From an uncultured Solirubrobacterales bacterium (lineage in GTDB: Bacteria > Actinomycetota > Thermoleophilia > Solirubrobacterales > 70-9): a stretch of DNA of 33,280 nucleotides. The DNA is taken from contig CAITDZ010000163.1 in the NCBI GenBank assembly GCA_903891285.1, positions 1 to 33,280 of the forward strand. The letters run 5' to 3'. A program made the position numbers and the translations under genes. Positions 1 to 8,013 of the stretch are shown piece by piece; within the stretch, counting starts at the first letter, position 1; every line of letters starts with the position of its first letter. The notes under the pieces were generated by a model. That model saw only the letters and a list, made by a program, of their open reading frames with translations. It had not been told where the DNA came from and did no database searches.

Positions 1-19
1 CTGATTAGATGATCGGCTC

Positions 20-214
20 ATGCCGAAGATGAAGACCCACTCCGGAGCCAAGAAGCGGTTCCGCAAGACCGCGAAGGGCAAGCTGCGTGGCAGGCACGCC
101 TTCTCGAGCCACATCCTCGAGAAGAAGTCGCCCAAGCGCAAGCGCAAGATGGCCCGCCCGGCGGAGATCAAGAGGCCCGACAGGCGTCGGGTCAGGAAGA
201 TGCTCGGAGGCTGA
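20..214 (+). CDS. rpmI: 50S ribosomal protein L35 (bL35)
   Basis: This 64-residue, highly basic protein is a component of the large ribosomal subunit. It opens with the family signature [14 protein letters not shown] and has the usual L35 length. The ATG at 20 is the only sensible start. It is followed three bases after its stop by rplT, the standard rpmI-rplT pairing. In most bacteria infC lies just upstream; here that gene would be outside the window, so the native promoter is probably not visible. Nothing is unusual in the protein. Confidence 0.97.
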   Translation: MPKMKTHSGAKKRFRKTAKGKLRGRHAFSSHILEKKSPKRKRKMARPAEIKRPDRRRVRKMLGG

Positions 215-217
215 GCC

Positions 218-577
218 GTGCCACGGGTAAAGCGTTCGGTGAACGCCCGCAAGAAGCGCCGCAAGGCACTCGCGCAGGCCAAGGGCTACCACGGCCGCAG
301 GAACAGCTCCTACAAGCTGGCGAAGGAGCAGTTGATGAGGTCCGGTGCCTACGCCTACCGCGACAGGAGGGTCAGGAAGAGGGATTTCCGCCGGCTCTGG
401 ATCACCAGGATCAACGCTGCGGCCCGGGCCGAGGGCATGAAGTACTCCGAATTGATGAACGGGCTCGGCGCGGCCGGTGTCGAGGTGAACAGGAAGATGC
501 TCGCCGACATCGCGGTCAACGACCCCGAGGGTTTCCGGCGATTTGTGGAGCTTGCCCGGGAGGGTGCCTCCGGCTGA
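218..577 (+). CDS. rplT: 50S ribosomal protein L20 (bL20)
   Basis: The protein has 119 residues and binds 23S rRNA early in large-subunit assembly. The start is the GTG at 218, three bases after the rpmI stop, giving [15 protein letters not shown], the typical L20 beginning. The basic N-terminal extension is followed by a globular part containing [14 protein letters not shown] and [10 protein letters not shown], both typical of the family. Length matches the family. The gene is co-transcribed with rpmI, and an apparent intrinsic terminator follows about 25 bases after the stop. Confidence 0.97.
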   Translation: MPRVKRSVNARKKRRKALAQAKGYHGRRNSSYKLAKEQLMRSGAYAYRDRRVRKRDFRRLWITRINAAARAEGMKYSELMNGLGAAGVEVNRKMLADIAVNDPEGFRRFVELAREGASG

Positions 578-601
578 CCGAAGCCGGCACCCAGGGAGCC
601 C

Positions 602-636
602 GGGCGGTACCGCGGAGGCGGACCGCCCTTTTTCTT
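602..636 (+). terminator. Intrinsic terminator after rpmI-rplT
   Basis: A perfect 7-base inverted repeat, GGGCGGT (602-608) and ACCGCCC (622-628), is followed at once by TTTTT (629-633) and then CTT. This is the classical stem plus U-tract form. It lies in the 88-base gap between rplT and the methyltransferase gene, so it probably ends the ribosomal-protein transcript. The 13-base loop is longish. Long T runs are rare in this GC-rich window, which makes the T5 tract stand out. Confidence 0.65.
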
Positions 637-665
637 GCCGGGGCTCGAGGGCAGCGGGGATGGAG

Positions 666-1394
666 ATGATCACCAGTTCCGACAACAAGAGGCTGAAGAT
701 GGTCGCCAGGCTGAGGCGTAGGAGGAGCCGTGAGAAGGAGGGCCTCTTCCTGACCGAGGGGGAGGACCTCCTCGAAGCGGGCCTGGCCGCCGGGTGGCGG
801 CCGGAGTTCTCCCTGGTTGCCGCTGGGTCGGGCCTCGATGGAGAGGAGACCGACCCCGTCCTCCTCGATGCAGCATCTGCCCTTGGCTCCGGAACGAGGG
901 CGATCGCCATCTGGCCCATCCGGTGGTCAGAGGTGGAAGGGGGTACCTGCATCTTCCTGGCGGGCCTTTCCGATCCGGGAAACACCGGGTCGATCATCCG
1001 GACGACCGACGTCCTGCTGGAAGCAACCGTGGTAATCGGGCCGAACGGGGCCGACCCCTTCTCGCCGGCCGCGGTGAGGGCCAGCATGGGAGCCATCTTC
1101 AGCCAGGCCGTGGCCAGGGGTGAGGTTGGGACCACCCCGACCCCCCGGATCGGCCTGGTACCTGAAGGGGGCTCCGACCCAATCGCCCCTTCGGGTCCGG
1201 TGACCCTCTGCCTGGGCTCAGAAAGGGAAGGGCTGGAACCCGAGGTCTTGAATCAATGTGACGAAAGGTGGACCATTCCGATGAAGGGCGGCGCAGCCGG
1301 TTCGCTGAACGTCGCCGCCGCAGCCGCAATCGCCTGTGATCGGTTGAGGGCCGTCTCGACCCCGGCGGAGATGGCAGGAGGAGGTATCGGTTGA
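666..1394 (+). CDS. SpoU/TrmH-family RNA 2'-O-methyltransferase
   Basis: A SAM-dependent RNA ribose methyltransferase of the SPOUT (trefoil-knot) class, about 242 residues. The N-terminal substrate-binding part contains REKEGLFLTEGEDLLEAG. The three SpoU motifs follow in order: SDPGNTGSIIRTTD, LGSEREGL, and IPMKGGAAGSLNVAAAAAI. The ORF track opens at 543 inside rplT. I prefer the ATG at 666 (MITSSDNKRL), which matches how the family begins and has GGGGA five bases upstream; the ATG at 660 is the alternative. The gene usually sits between rplT and pheS in actinobacteria and is often named a 23S rRNA methyltransferase, but the target nucleotide cannot be read from sequence. Its stop overlaps the pheS start (TTGA), suggesting translational coupling. 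Confidence 0.88.
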   Translation: MITSSDNKRLKMVARLRRRRSREKEGLFLTEGEDLLEAGLAAGWRPEFSLVAAGSGLDGEETDPVLLDAASALGSGTRAIAIWPIRWSEVEGGTCIFLAGLSDPGNTGSIIRTTDVLLEATVVIGPNGADPFSPAAVRASMGAIFSQAVARGEVGTTPTPRIGLVPEGGSDPIAPSGPVTLCLGSEREGLEPEVLNQCDERWTIPMKGGAAGSLNVAAAAAIACDRLRAVSTPAEMAGGGIG

Positions 1395-2485
1395 GCGTCG
1401 AGCGAATAGGCAAGATCGAGGAAGAGGCCGCGGCAGCGATCGCCGGCGCCGGCGACACGACCGAGCTAGAGGAGGCCCGGGTCAGGTTCCTCGGACGGAA
1501 GGCCGAGCTGACCGGGATCCTCCGCGGAATCTCGGACCTCGATCCATCGGAACGGGGCGAGGTCGGTTCGGCTGCGAACCGGGCCAGGGAAGCAATCGAG
1601 GCCCTTGTGGCTGGGCGTGCCGGGGAACTCGAACGGGAGGAGTTGGGACGCTCACTCGAGACCGACCGCCTCGACGTGACCCTGCCGGGTAGCCCGCCCC
1701 GGCCAGTTGGTCACCTGCATCCCGTGACCCGGACACGGCGGCTGATCGAGGACGTCCTGGTCGGACTGGGGTACCGGGTGGTCGAGGGTCCCGAAGTCGA
1801 GCACGACTACTACAACTTCACCGCCCTGAACCACCCCGAGGGCCACCCGGCCCGGATGCTCCAGGACACCTTCTACGTCGAACCTTCCGAACACCTCGAT
1901 CCTTCCTGTGGCAGCGGTCCGATGGATGTCCTGCTCCGGACCCACACTTCGCCGATGCAGGTCAGGGCGATGGAGGATTCACCACCGCCCCTCTTCGTGA
2001 TCGTTCCGGGAAAGACCTACCGTCGGGACTCCGATGCAACCCACAGTCCGATGTTCCACCAGGTCGAGGGGCTTGCCGTCGGAGAGGGCCTGACCCTCGC
2101 CGACCTGAAGGGGACCCTGCTCGAGCTGCTGAGGGCGCTGTTCGGGCCCGACCGCGAAGTCCGCATGCGCCCCCACTTCTTCCCGTTCACCGAACCCTCG
2201 GTCGAGTTCGACGTCTCCTGCTTCCGGTGTGGCGGGCAGGGTGAGCTCGAGGGCGGCGAAAGGTGCGGACTCTGCAAGGGGATCGGCTGGATCGAGCTTG
2301 GCGGTGCCGGGATGGTCGATCCGAACGTGTTCGGCTTCGTCTCGGAGCACGGATACGACCCCGACACGGTTACCGGCTTCGCCTTCGGGTTCGGGGTCGA
2401 GCGGATCGCGATGCTTCGCCACGGAATGGGCGACCTTCGTTTCCTGTTCGAGAACGACGTCAGGATGCTGGAGCAGTTCTCGTGA
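1391..2485 (+). CDS. pheS: Phenylalanine--tRNA ligase alpha subunit
   Basis: The catalytic subunit of the (alpha-beta)2 phenylalanyl-tRNA synthetase, 364 residues, a normal length. It has an N-terminal helical coiled-coil arm that contacts tRNA, then the class II core. Motif 2 lies near FVIVPGKTYRRDSDATHSP with FHQVEGL, and motif 3 is GFGVERIAMLRHGMGDLR. Between motifs 2 and 3 there is a four-cysteine insertion, CFRC and CGLC, that looks like a zinc knuckle; such an insertion is known in a subset of bacterial PheS. The start is TTG at 1391 overlapping the methyltransferase stop (TTGA). The end overlaps the GTG of pheT (GTGA), consistent with stoichiometric coupled synthesis of the two subunits. 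Confidence 0.96.
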   Translation: MSVERIGKIEEEAAAAIAGAGDTTELEEARVRFLGRKAELTGILRGISDLDPSERGEVGSAANRAREAIEALVAGRAGELEREELGRSLETDRLDVTLPGSPPRPVGHLHPVTRTRRLIEDVLVGLGYRVVEGPEVEHDYYNFTALNHPEGHPARMLQDTFYVEPSEHLDPSCGSGPMDVLLRTHTSPMQVRAMEDSPPPLFVIVPGKTYRRDSDATHSPMFHQVEGLAVGEGLTLADLKGTLLELLRALFGPDREVRMRPHFFPFTEPSVEFDVSCFRCGGQGELEGGERCGLCKGIGWIELGGAGMVDPNVFGFVSEHGYDPDTVTGFAFGFGVERIAMLRHGMGDLRFLFENDVRMLEQFS

Positions 2486-4926
2486 GGGTCCCGGTTTCCT
2501 GGCTTGCCGAGTACTGCGATCCCGGACTCGAGCCCGGGGACCTCGCCCGTCGTCTGGCAATGACCGGTACCGAGGTCGAGCGGGTAAGCGGGAGGATGGG
2601 TGGAGACCCCGGGCATTTCGTGATCGGGAGGACCCTCGAGGTCGGTCCCCATCCCGATGCCGATCGGCTCAGCGTCTGCGAGGTCGACGACGGAACGGGG
2701 ACCCGGACGATCGTCTGCGGTGCCCCGAACGTGGCGGCCGGCCAGAGCGTCGTCGTCGCCCTCCCGGGTGCGGTCATGCCCAGCGGTTTGGAGATCGGCG
2801 AGGCGAAGCTCCGGGGAGTGCTCTCGAGCGGGATGATCTGCTCCGAGGCGGAGCTGGGCCTGGGCGATGAGGATGACGGGATCCTCGTGCTCGGGGACGG
2901 TCCGGAGCCGGGGACCCCGGCGACCGAAGTCCTTTCGCTGGATGAACCGGTGCTCGAACTGGAGGTCACGCCGAATCGCCCCGACTGCCTCTCGATCTAT
3001 GGCGTAGCGAGGGAGGTGCATGCGGTCACTGGGGCCGAGCTCGCCGAGCCGCCGTGGGATGGCTGGACCGATCCGGGCCCGGGGGAGGTTTCGGAATTGG
3101 CGTCGGTCCGCATAGACGACCCTGAACTCTGTCCCCGGTTCACCCTTCGGGTCTTCACCGGGGTCGAAGTGGGGGAGTCGCCCGCCTGGCTCAAGGATCG
3201 ATTGGTATCAGCAGGACAGCGGCCGATCAACAACGTGGTCGACGTAACCAACTACGTGATGCTGCTTACGGGCCAGCCGCTCCATGCCTTCGATCTCGAC
3301 CGGGTTCCCGGCGGCGAGCTCGTGGTCAGGGCCGCGATCGAGGGGGAGAAGGTCGAGACCCTCGACGGGGTCGAACGGGAGCTGCCCGAGGGAACCGTGG
3401 TCGTCTGCGACCGCGACGGCCCGACGGCAATAGCCGGAATCATGGGTGGGGCATCGTCTGAGGTCTCGACCGGGACCACCTCCGTCCTCCTCGAAGTGGC
3501 GACCTGGGATGGCCCGGGAATCCTCAAGTCCTCAAGGGAACTCGGGCTTCGCTCCGAGGCCTCGAACCGGTTCGAGAAGGGCCTCCACCCGGCGCTTGCC
3601 TCGCGGGCGCAGGCGATCGCCTCGAGGCTGCTGGTCGAGGTGTGCGGCGGTGAGGCAGTCCCGGGAATGGTGGACGAAGGCGCCGGGGTGCCTGAGAAAG
3701 GGTCGGTCAGGCTCGGCGTCGGGACCGCAGCCCGCGTCCTCGGCATGGAGATCCCCCCCGCGACTCAGGAGGAGTCCCTGGAGCGGCTCGGATTCGAGGT
3801 CGAGGCGGGCGAGGCTGGCTTCTCAGTCCTCGTACCACCGGACAGGGCCTTCGACGTCACCAGGGAGATCGACCTGGTCGAGGAGGTGGCTCGGGTGGCA
3901 GATCTCGACGCAGCGCTTCCGGCGACCCTGCCCGCCACCTCGGGGGGCGGTCTCTCGCGCGAACAGGCCTTGAGACGAACTGCGGAGGACGCCATCGTCG
4001 CGGCCGGTTTCGACGAGGCCGTCTCCTGGAGCTTTACATCGGCGGACTCGATCACGACCCTCGGCCTTGACCCGACCGGCGACCCCAGGGCCCGGCCGGT
4101 GGCGATCTCGAATCCCCTCTCTGAGGAACAGGCCGTAATGCGGACGACCCTGCTCACCTCGCTCGTCGATGCGGCCTCGAGGAACCTCGCACGGGGCACC
4201 GGTGGGGTGCGGCTCTTCGAGTCTGGGCGTGTCTACTTGCCGGCGGACGGGAACGTCGAGGCCGGCGGCAGTTTCCCGGGGAACCGCCCCGCCCCGGCGC
4301 TCGAACCGCTGATGCTCGGCGCACTCGCGAGCGGTGCCCTGGTGCCGGGGGATTGGCGAGGTGACGGCGTGTTGGCGGACTTCTTCTCGCTGAAGGGAGT
4401 CCTCGAGCAGGTGGCGGGTTCGATTGGCGTTTCGATCGAGGTAGTCCCCGGCGCGGAGCCTTTCCTGCATCCCGGCAAGGCCGGTCGCGTACTGGTCGAC
4501 GGCCAGGACCTCGGCTGGATGGGCGAACTCCACCCTTCGGTCGGCTCGGCATTCGGGCTGGGCCCTTCAGTTGCCTTCGAGGTAGGACTCGATCGGCTGG
4601 TCGCGGCCTCGCCGGCCGGTCAGGAGAGCTTCGTCGAGGTGCCGAGCTTTCCCCCGGTCGAACGGGACCTGGCGATAGTGATCCCGGAGACGGTTGGGGC
4701 ATCCGAGATCGAGGCAGCCCTGCGAAAGGCCGGGGGGGACCTGCTCGAGGAAGTGGTCCTGTTCGATCGCTACACCGGGGAGCAGGTCGGCGAAGGGCTC
4801 TGTTCTCTCGCCTTCAGCCTGAGGTTCCGCGCGCCAGACCGGACCCTGTCGGATGAGGAAGTCGATCCCCTCTGGGAGACGATCGTCGAATCGATCGAAT
4901 CGATCGGAGGGACCATCCGTGGCTGA
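2482..4926 (+). CDS. pheT: Phenylalanine--tRNA ligase beta subunit
   Basis: The tRNA-binding and editing subunit of PheRS, 814 residues. Domains in order: an EMAP-like tRNA-binding fold (about 40-150, including VGPHPDADRLSVCEVD), the B3/B4 editing module (about 210-400), B5 (about 405-475), a catalytic-like core, and a C-terminal anticodon-binding FDX-ACB domain (720-814, beginning VPSFPPVERDLAIVI). The ORF track begins at 2263 inside pheS. The real start is the GTG at 2482, giving MRVPVSWLAEYCD, the standard PheT beginning, and forming a GTGA overlap with the pheS stop. The last 8 bases overlap the GTG of argC, so the arginine genes follow without a gap. Confidence 0.96.
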   Translation: MRVPVSWLAEYCDPGLEPGDLARRLAMTGTEVERVSGRMGGDPGHFVIGRTLEVGPHPDADRLSVCEVDDGTGTRTIVCGAPNVAAGQSVVVALPGAVMPSGLEIGEAKLRGVLSSGMICSEAELGLGDEDDGILVLGDGPEPGTPATEVLSLDEPVLELEVTPNRPDCLSIYGVAREVHAVTGAELAEPPWDGWTDPGPGEVSELASVRIDDPELCPRFTLRVFTGVEVGESPAWLKDRLVSAGQRPINNVVDVTNYVMLLTGQPLHAFDLDRVPGGELVVRAAIEGEKVETLDGVERELPEGTVVVCDRDGPTAIAGIMGGASSEVSTGTTSVLLEVATWDGPGILKSSRELGLRSEASNRFEKGLHPALASRAQAIASRLLVEVCGGEAVPGMVDEGAGVPEKGSVRLGVGTAARVLGMEIPPATQEESLERLGFEVEAGEAGFSVLVPPDRAFDVTREIDLVEEVARVADLDAALPATLPATSGGGLSREQALRRTAEDAIVAAGFDEAVSWSFTSADSITTLGLDPTGDPRARPVAISNPLSEEQAVMRTTLLTSLVDAASRNLARGTGGVRLFESGRVYLPADGNVEAGGSFPGNRPAPALEPLMLGALASGALVPGDWRGDGVLADFFSLKGVLEQVAGSIGVSIEVVPGAEPFLHPGKAGRVLVDGQDLGWMGELHPSVGSAFGLGPSVAFEVGLDRLVAASPAGQESFVEVPSFPPVERDLAIVIPETVGASEIEAALRKAGGDLLEEVVLFDRYTGEQVGEGLCSLAFSLRFRAPDRTLSDEEVDPLWETIVESIESIGGTIRG

Positions 4927-5827
4927 ACCGATCACCGAGCTGGTCGACGCCGGAGACAGACCGCGGGTCCTGGTCGCCGGAGCGACCGGGTACACCGGAG
5001 CGCTCGCCGCGCGGCTGGTCGATGAGCATGCCGGACTCGAGTTGGTCGCGGTAACGGCACGGTCCCAGGTCGGGGAGCGACTGGGGGATATCTATCCGAG
5101 GCATCCCGTCCCCCTCGAGATCGAGGAACTCGACAGTCAGGTGATCGAGAGGGCCGATGCCGGAATCGTCGCTTACCCGCACGGTGCGGCGGCTCCGGTG
5201 GTGGCCGAGATGAGGGGTCTCGGACTGGTGGTGGTAGACCTCTCGGCCGATTTCCGCTTCCTCGAGCTGCCCGACTACGAGAAGACCTACGGTGACCACG
5301 GTGCCCCGGAACTGCTGGACGGCGCCGTCTACGGGCTGCCGGAGCTGGACCGCGAGGCGGTCGCTGGCGCCGAGCTGGTTGCCAATCCCGGCTGCTACCC
5401 CACTGCCGCCCTGCTCGGGCTGGCCCCGCTGGTGCGGGCCGGGCTTGCGGAGGACGTGGTGATCGATGCGAAATCGGGAACCTCCGGGGCAGGGAGGGAT
5501 TCCGGCGAGGCCTTCTCCTTCGTCAACGTGACCGAAAACGTCCGACCGTACAAGCCGGTCGGGCACCGTCACCGGCCGGAGATCCTCGAGAGACTCTCGA
5601 CCCTCGCGCCGGACGGGACGGCGCCCTCGCTCACCTTCGTACCCCACCTGCTGCCGATCGACCAGGGCGAGCTCGTATCGGCATACGTGTCGGTCGGGAG
5701 CGAGATCTCCCAGGAGGAACTCGACGCCCTCTATCGGGATGCCTATGGGGACGAGCCCTTCGTCGACGTCGTCGACAGCCCGCCCGGGGTCCGCGATGTG
5801 CGGGAGACCAACCGCTGTCGGATCTAG
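4919..5827 (+). CDS. argC: N-acetyl-gamma-glutamyl-phosphate reductase ArgC, ended early by an in-frame TAG
   Basis: ArgC makes N-acetylglutamate semialdehyde from the acyl phosphate using NADPH (arginine pathway). The Rossmann motif GATGYTG is at 21-27, the catalytic cysteine is Cys159 in NPGCYPTAA, and the catalytic histidine is His216 in PVGHRHRPE. The start is GTG at 4919 with GGAGG eight bases upstream, overlapping pheT by 8 bases; the ATG at 4853 in the track is too early. The frame stops at TAG (5825-5827) after 302 residues, whereas ArgC is normally about 345. The following 42 codons are in frame and ArgC-like, so the gene appears recently interrupted. The lost piece includes the conserved [15 protein letters not shown] segment, which packs against the NADP-binding domain, so the short product is probably impaired. 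A sequencing or assembly error is a real alternative. Confidence 0.9.
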   Translation: MAEPITELVDAGDRPRVLVAGATGYTGALAARLVDEHAGLELVAVTARSQVGERLGDIYPRHPVPLEIEELDSQVIERADAGIVAYPHGAAAPVVAEMRGLGLVVVDLSADFRFLELPDYEKTYGDHGAPELLDGAVYGLPELDREAVAGAELVANPGCYPTAALLGLAPLVRAGLAEDVVIDAKSGTSGAGRDSGEAFSFVNVTENVRPYKPVGHRHRPEILERLSTLAPDGTAPSLTFVPHLLPIDQGELVSAYVSVGSEISQEELDALYRDAYGDEPFVDVVDSPPGVRDVRETNRCRI

Positions 5828-5956
5828 GCGATCGCCGATGACGACCGGGTAGTCATCTTCTCGGTGATCGACAACCTCTGGAAGGGGGCCTCGAGTCAGG
5901 CCGTCCAGAACCTCAACCTGATGCTCGGCCTGCCCGAGGGGGAGGGCCTCGAATGA
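5828..5956 (+). pseudogene. argC: In-frame C-terminal remnant of argC beyond the TAG
   Basis: Reading on in the argC frame after the TAG gives 42 codons ([18 protein letters not shown]..., ending GEGLE) and then TGA at 5954-5956. The sequence matches the expected ArgC C-terminus, with [21 protein letters not shown] clearly recognisable. The final TGA overlaps the argJ start as ATGA, as at other junctions in this run. This shows that the ancestral gene ran from 4919 to 5956 (345 codons plus stop, counting the TAG as a codon). No frameshift is present; only the single codon at 5825 breaks the frame. There is no convincing start codon and ribosome binding site for separate translation of this fragment. 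Confidence 0.85.
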
Positions 5957-7116
5957 CGCCGGCCGAATCGCTGACCGGTTTCAGGTGGGTGGAATTCCCC
6001 GAGGGGACCGAGGCCCTTCGCCCGGATCGCCTTGCGGAGGGCTTCATCGCAGCGGGTGCCGCGGTGGGGATCAAGGACGACGGCGCCCCCGACCTGGCCC
6101 TACTCGCTTCAGCTGGAGGGGCGCCGTCGAGCGCAATCGTCCTGACGACGAACGCGGTGGCAGCAGCTCCGGTGAGGCTCTGCAGGGAGGGGCTCGATTC
6201 CAGGCGGATCCGGGCGGTGGTCGTGACCTCGGGGAACGCGAACTGTGCGACAGGGGAGCGGGGGATGGAGGTCGCGAGGCAGGTGCAGGGTTCGGTGGCC
6301 GAGGCATTGGATCTCGTCCCGACCGAGGTCGCGATCGCCCAGACCGGGGTGATCGGAGTCCAGCTGGATCCAAGTCCGGTGGTTGCCGCCGTCCCTCGAC
6401 TGGCTGACCGCCTCGGCCCTGACGGTGGTGGGGAATTCGCCGAGGCGATCCTGACCACGGACGCAGGCACCAAGTCCCTCACGGTCACCAACGGCGGAGT
6501 GACCGTCTCGGCCCAGGCAAAAGGGGCGGGGATGATCGAGCCGGGACTCGCCACGATGCTCTGTTTCGTGCAGACCGATGGAGTTGTGGAGGAACCGAAA
6601 GCGGCCCTCGACGAAGCGGTCGGGAATACCTTCAACCGGATCTCGGTCGATGGCCAGATGAGTACCAACGACACGGTCCTCTTCCAGGCGAGCGGCACTT
6701 CGGGACTGCCCCTGCCCGATGGCCTGCTCGATGCAGTCCTGCTCCAACGGGCGCTGGCGATCGTCGCGGACGGTGAAGGTGCGACGCGAATCGCCCGGGT
6801 CTCCGTCGAAGGAGCCGACGATCCGGACCAGGCCGACCGGGTTGCCCGGGCGATAGGGAATTCACCGCTCGTCAAGACGGCGCTCTTCGGACGCGACCCG
6901 AACTGGGGGCGCATACTGCAGGCGGCGGGGGCGGCACTCAAGGGCGAGGACCTGACCGGCCTCGACGAGGAGGCAGTTCGAGCCGACGAGCTCGGTGGCC
7001 CTGACGATCAGGTCGAGATCGGGATCGACCTTCGCAGGGGCGACGGGTCCGGCCACCAGTACTTCTCGGACCTGACCCACCGCTACATCGAGATCAACGC
7101 CGAATACACGACCTGA
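5953..7116 (+). CDS. argJ: Bifunctional glutamate N-acetyltransferase / amino-acid acetyltransferase ArgJ
   Basis: ArgJ transfers the acetyl group from N-acetylornithine to glutamate, recycling it in the arginine pathway; some members can also use acetyl-CoA. The 387-residue precursor is self-cleaved before a conserved threonine. Here that residue is Thr201 in [14 protein letters not shown], where the family usually has a similar KGAGMI...ATML segment. Other family marks are [29 protein letters not shown] and the C-terminal [15 protein letters not shown]. The start is an ATG overlapping the ancestral argC stop (ATGA). If ribosomes stop at the argC TAG, they terminate about 125 bases before this start, so coupled translation of argJ could be weakened. 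Confidence 0.96.
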   Translation: MTPAESLTGFRWVEFPEGTEALRPDRLAEGFIAAGAAVGIKDDGAPDLALLASAGGAPSSAIVLTTNAVAAAPVRLCREGLDSRRIRAVVVTSGNANCATGERGMEVARQVQGSVAEALDLVPTEVAIAQTGVIGVQLDPSPVVAAVPRLADRLGPDGGGEFAEAILTTDAGTKSLTVTNGGVTVSAQAKGAGMIEPGLATMLCFVQTDGVVEEPKAALDEAVGNTFNRISVDGQMSTNDTVLFQASGTSGLPLPDGLLDAVLLQRALAIVADGEGATRIARVSVEGADDPDQADRVARAIGNSPLVKTALFGRDPNWGRILQAAGAALKGEDLTGLDEEAVRADELGGPDDQVEIGIDLRRGDGSGHQYFSDLTHRYIEINAEYTT

Positions 7117-7137
7117 CCTGAAAGGACCGAAACCCGC

Positions 7138-8013
7138 TTGAACAAGCCAGGAGGACAACAGGAAGCCCACGAATCCGGGGGTGACGTGACCGTCCTGCTC
7201 GAGGCCCTGCCCTACATCCGTGAGTTCCATGGCCAGACGGTGGTGATCAAGTACGGCGGTGCCGCCATGCGCGAGGAGTCGCTCCGCAAGGGGTTCGCCG
7301 AGGACGTCGTGTTGCTCAAGTACGTCGGAATGAACCCGGTGGTCGTCCACGGTGGCGGTCCCGAGATCTCCGAATACATGGAGAGGCTCGGGATGGAGGT
7401 GAAGTTCCAGGACGGACTCAGGGTGTCCGATGCCGAAACGGTCGAGGTCGCCAAGATGGTCCTCCTCGGCAAGCTCAACTCCGACCTGGTCAGTCGCCTG
7501 AACATGGCCGGACAGGCTGCCGTCGGACTCTCCGGCGAGGACGGGGCCCTGTTCGAGGTGGCCCCGGTCGCGAATGCGGCCGACATCGGATTCGTCGGGG
7601 AGATCGAGGGGGTCGACGTCGACGTGATCAACCACATCGCCGAGGACTACATACCGGTGATCGCCTCGGTTGCTTCGGACGGCGAGGGCAACTCCTACAA
7701 CGTCAACGCCGACGAAGCAGCCGGGAAGGTCGCCGCCGCCCTCGGGGCCTTCAAGGCCTTCTTCCTGACAGACGTCCCGGGCTGGCTGGACGATCCCGAG
7801 GACGAATCCTCTCTCGTCTCCGAGACCGACGCGGCCACTCTCGAGGCGGCCCTGGTCGGAATAGAAGGGGGGATGAAGCCGAAGCTGGGAGCGGCACTCG
7901 ATGCGCTCAAGGGCGGCGTCGGCAGCGTCCACATCATCGACGGCCGAAAGCCACATTCGCTGCTGCTCGAACTCTTCACCGACTCCGGAATCGGGACCAA
8001 GGTCACTCCTTGA
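7138..8013 (+). CDS. argB: Acetylglutamate kinase
   Basis: ArgB phosphorylates N-acetylglutamate, giving the ArgC substrate; it is normally the feedback-controlled step. The 291-residue protein is an amino-acid-kinase fold with VIKYGGAAM near the N-terminus, VVHGGGPEIS, LLGKLNSDLV, and the C-terminal HSLLLELFTDSGIGT. The N-terminal extension before LLEALPYIREFHG is the form seen in hexameric, arginine-inhibited enzymes, so arginine feedback is likely but inferred. The start is TTG at 7138, preceded by AAAGGA about 12 bases upstream. A 21-base gap separates it from argJ. The stop overlaps argD as TTGA. Confidence 0.95.
   Translation: MNKPGGQQEAHESGGDVTVLLEALPYIREFHGQTVVIKYGGAAMREESLRKGFAEDVVLLKYVGMNPVVVHGGGPEISEYMERLGMEVKFQDGLRVSDAETVEVAKMVLLGKLNSDLVSRLNMAGQAAVGLSGEDGALFEVAPVANAADIGFVGEIEGVDVDVINHIAEDYIPVIASVASDGEGNSYNVNADEAAGKVAAALGAFKAFFLTDVPGWLDDPEDESSLVSETDAATLEAALVGIEGGMKPKLGAALDALKGGVGSVHIIDGRKPHSLLLELFTDSGIGTKVTP

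Noticed and set aside
5-1135. 376-codon minus-strand ORF covering rpmI, rplT and trmH
   Set aside because: It opposes three well-recognised genes, has a composition like a frame shadow (runs of Arg, Pro, Ser), and has no family features.
4885-4910. Short repeat and palindromic TCGAATCGATCGAATCGATCGG just before argC, considered as an operator
   Set aside because: It encodes the repeated Ser-Ile-Glu-Ser-Ile end of PheT, and TCGA-rich words are common throughout the window because of codon usage. There is no independent support for a regulator site.
5825-5827. Stop-codon reassignment or pyrrolysine/selenocysteine use at the argC TAG
   Set aside because: TAG ends several intact genes here (nfo, glutamate decarboxylase, ndh, the 26601 gene). 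ArgC does not need an unusual residue at this place, and no known readthrough signal follows the codon.
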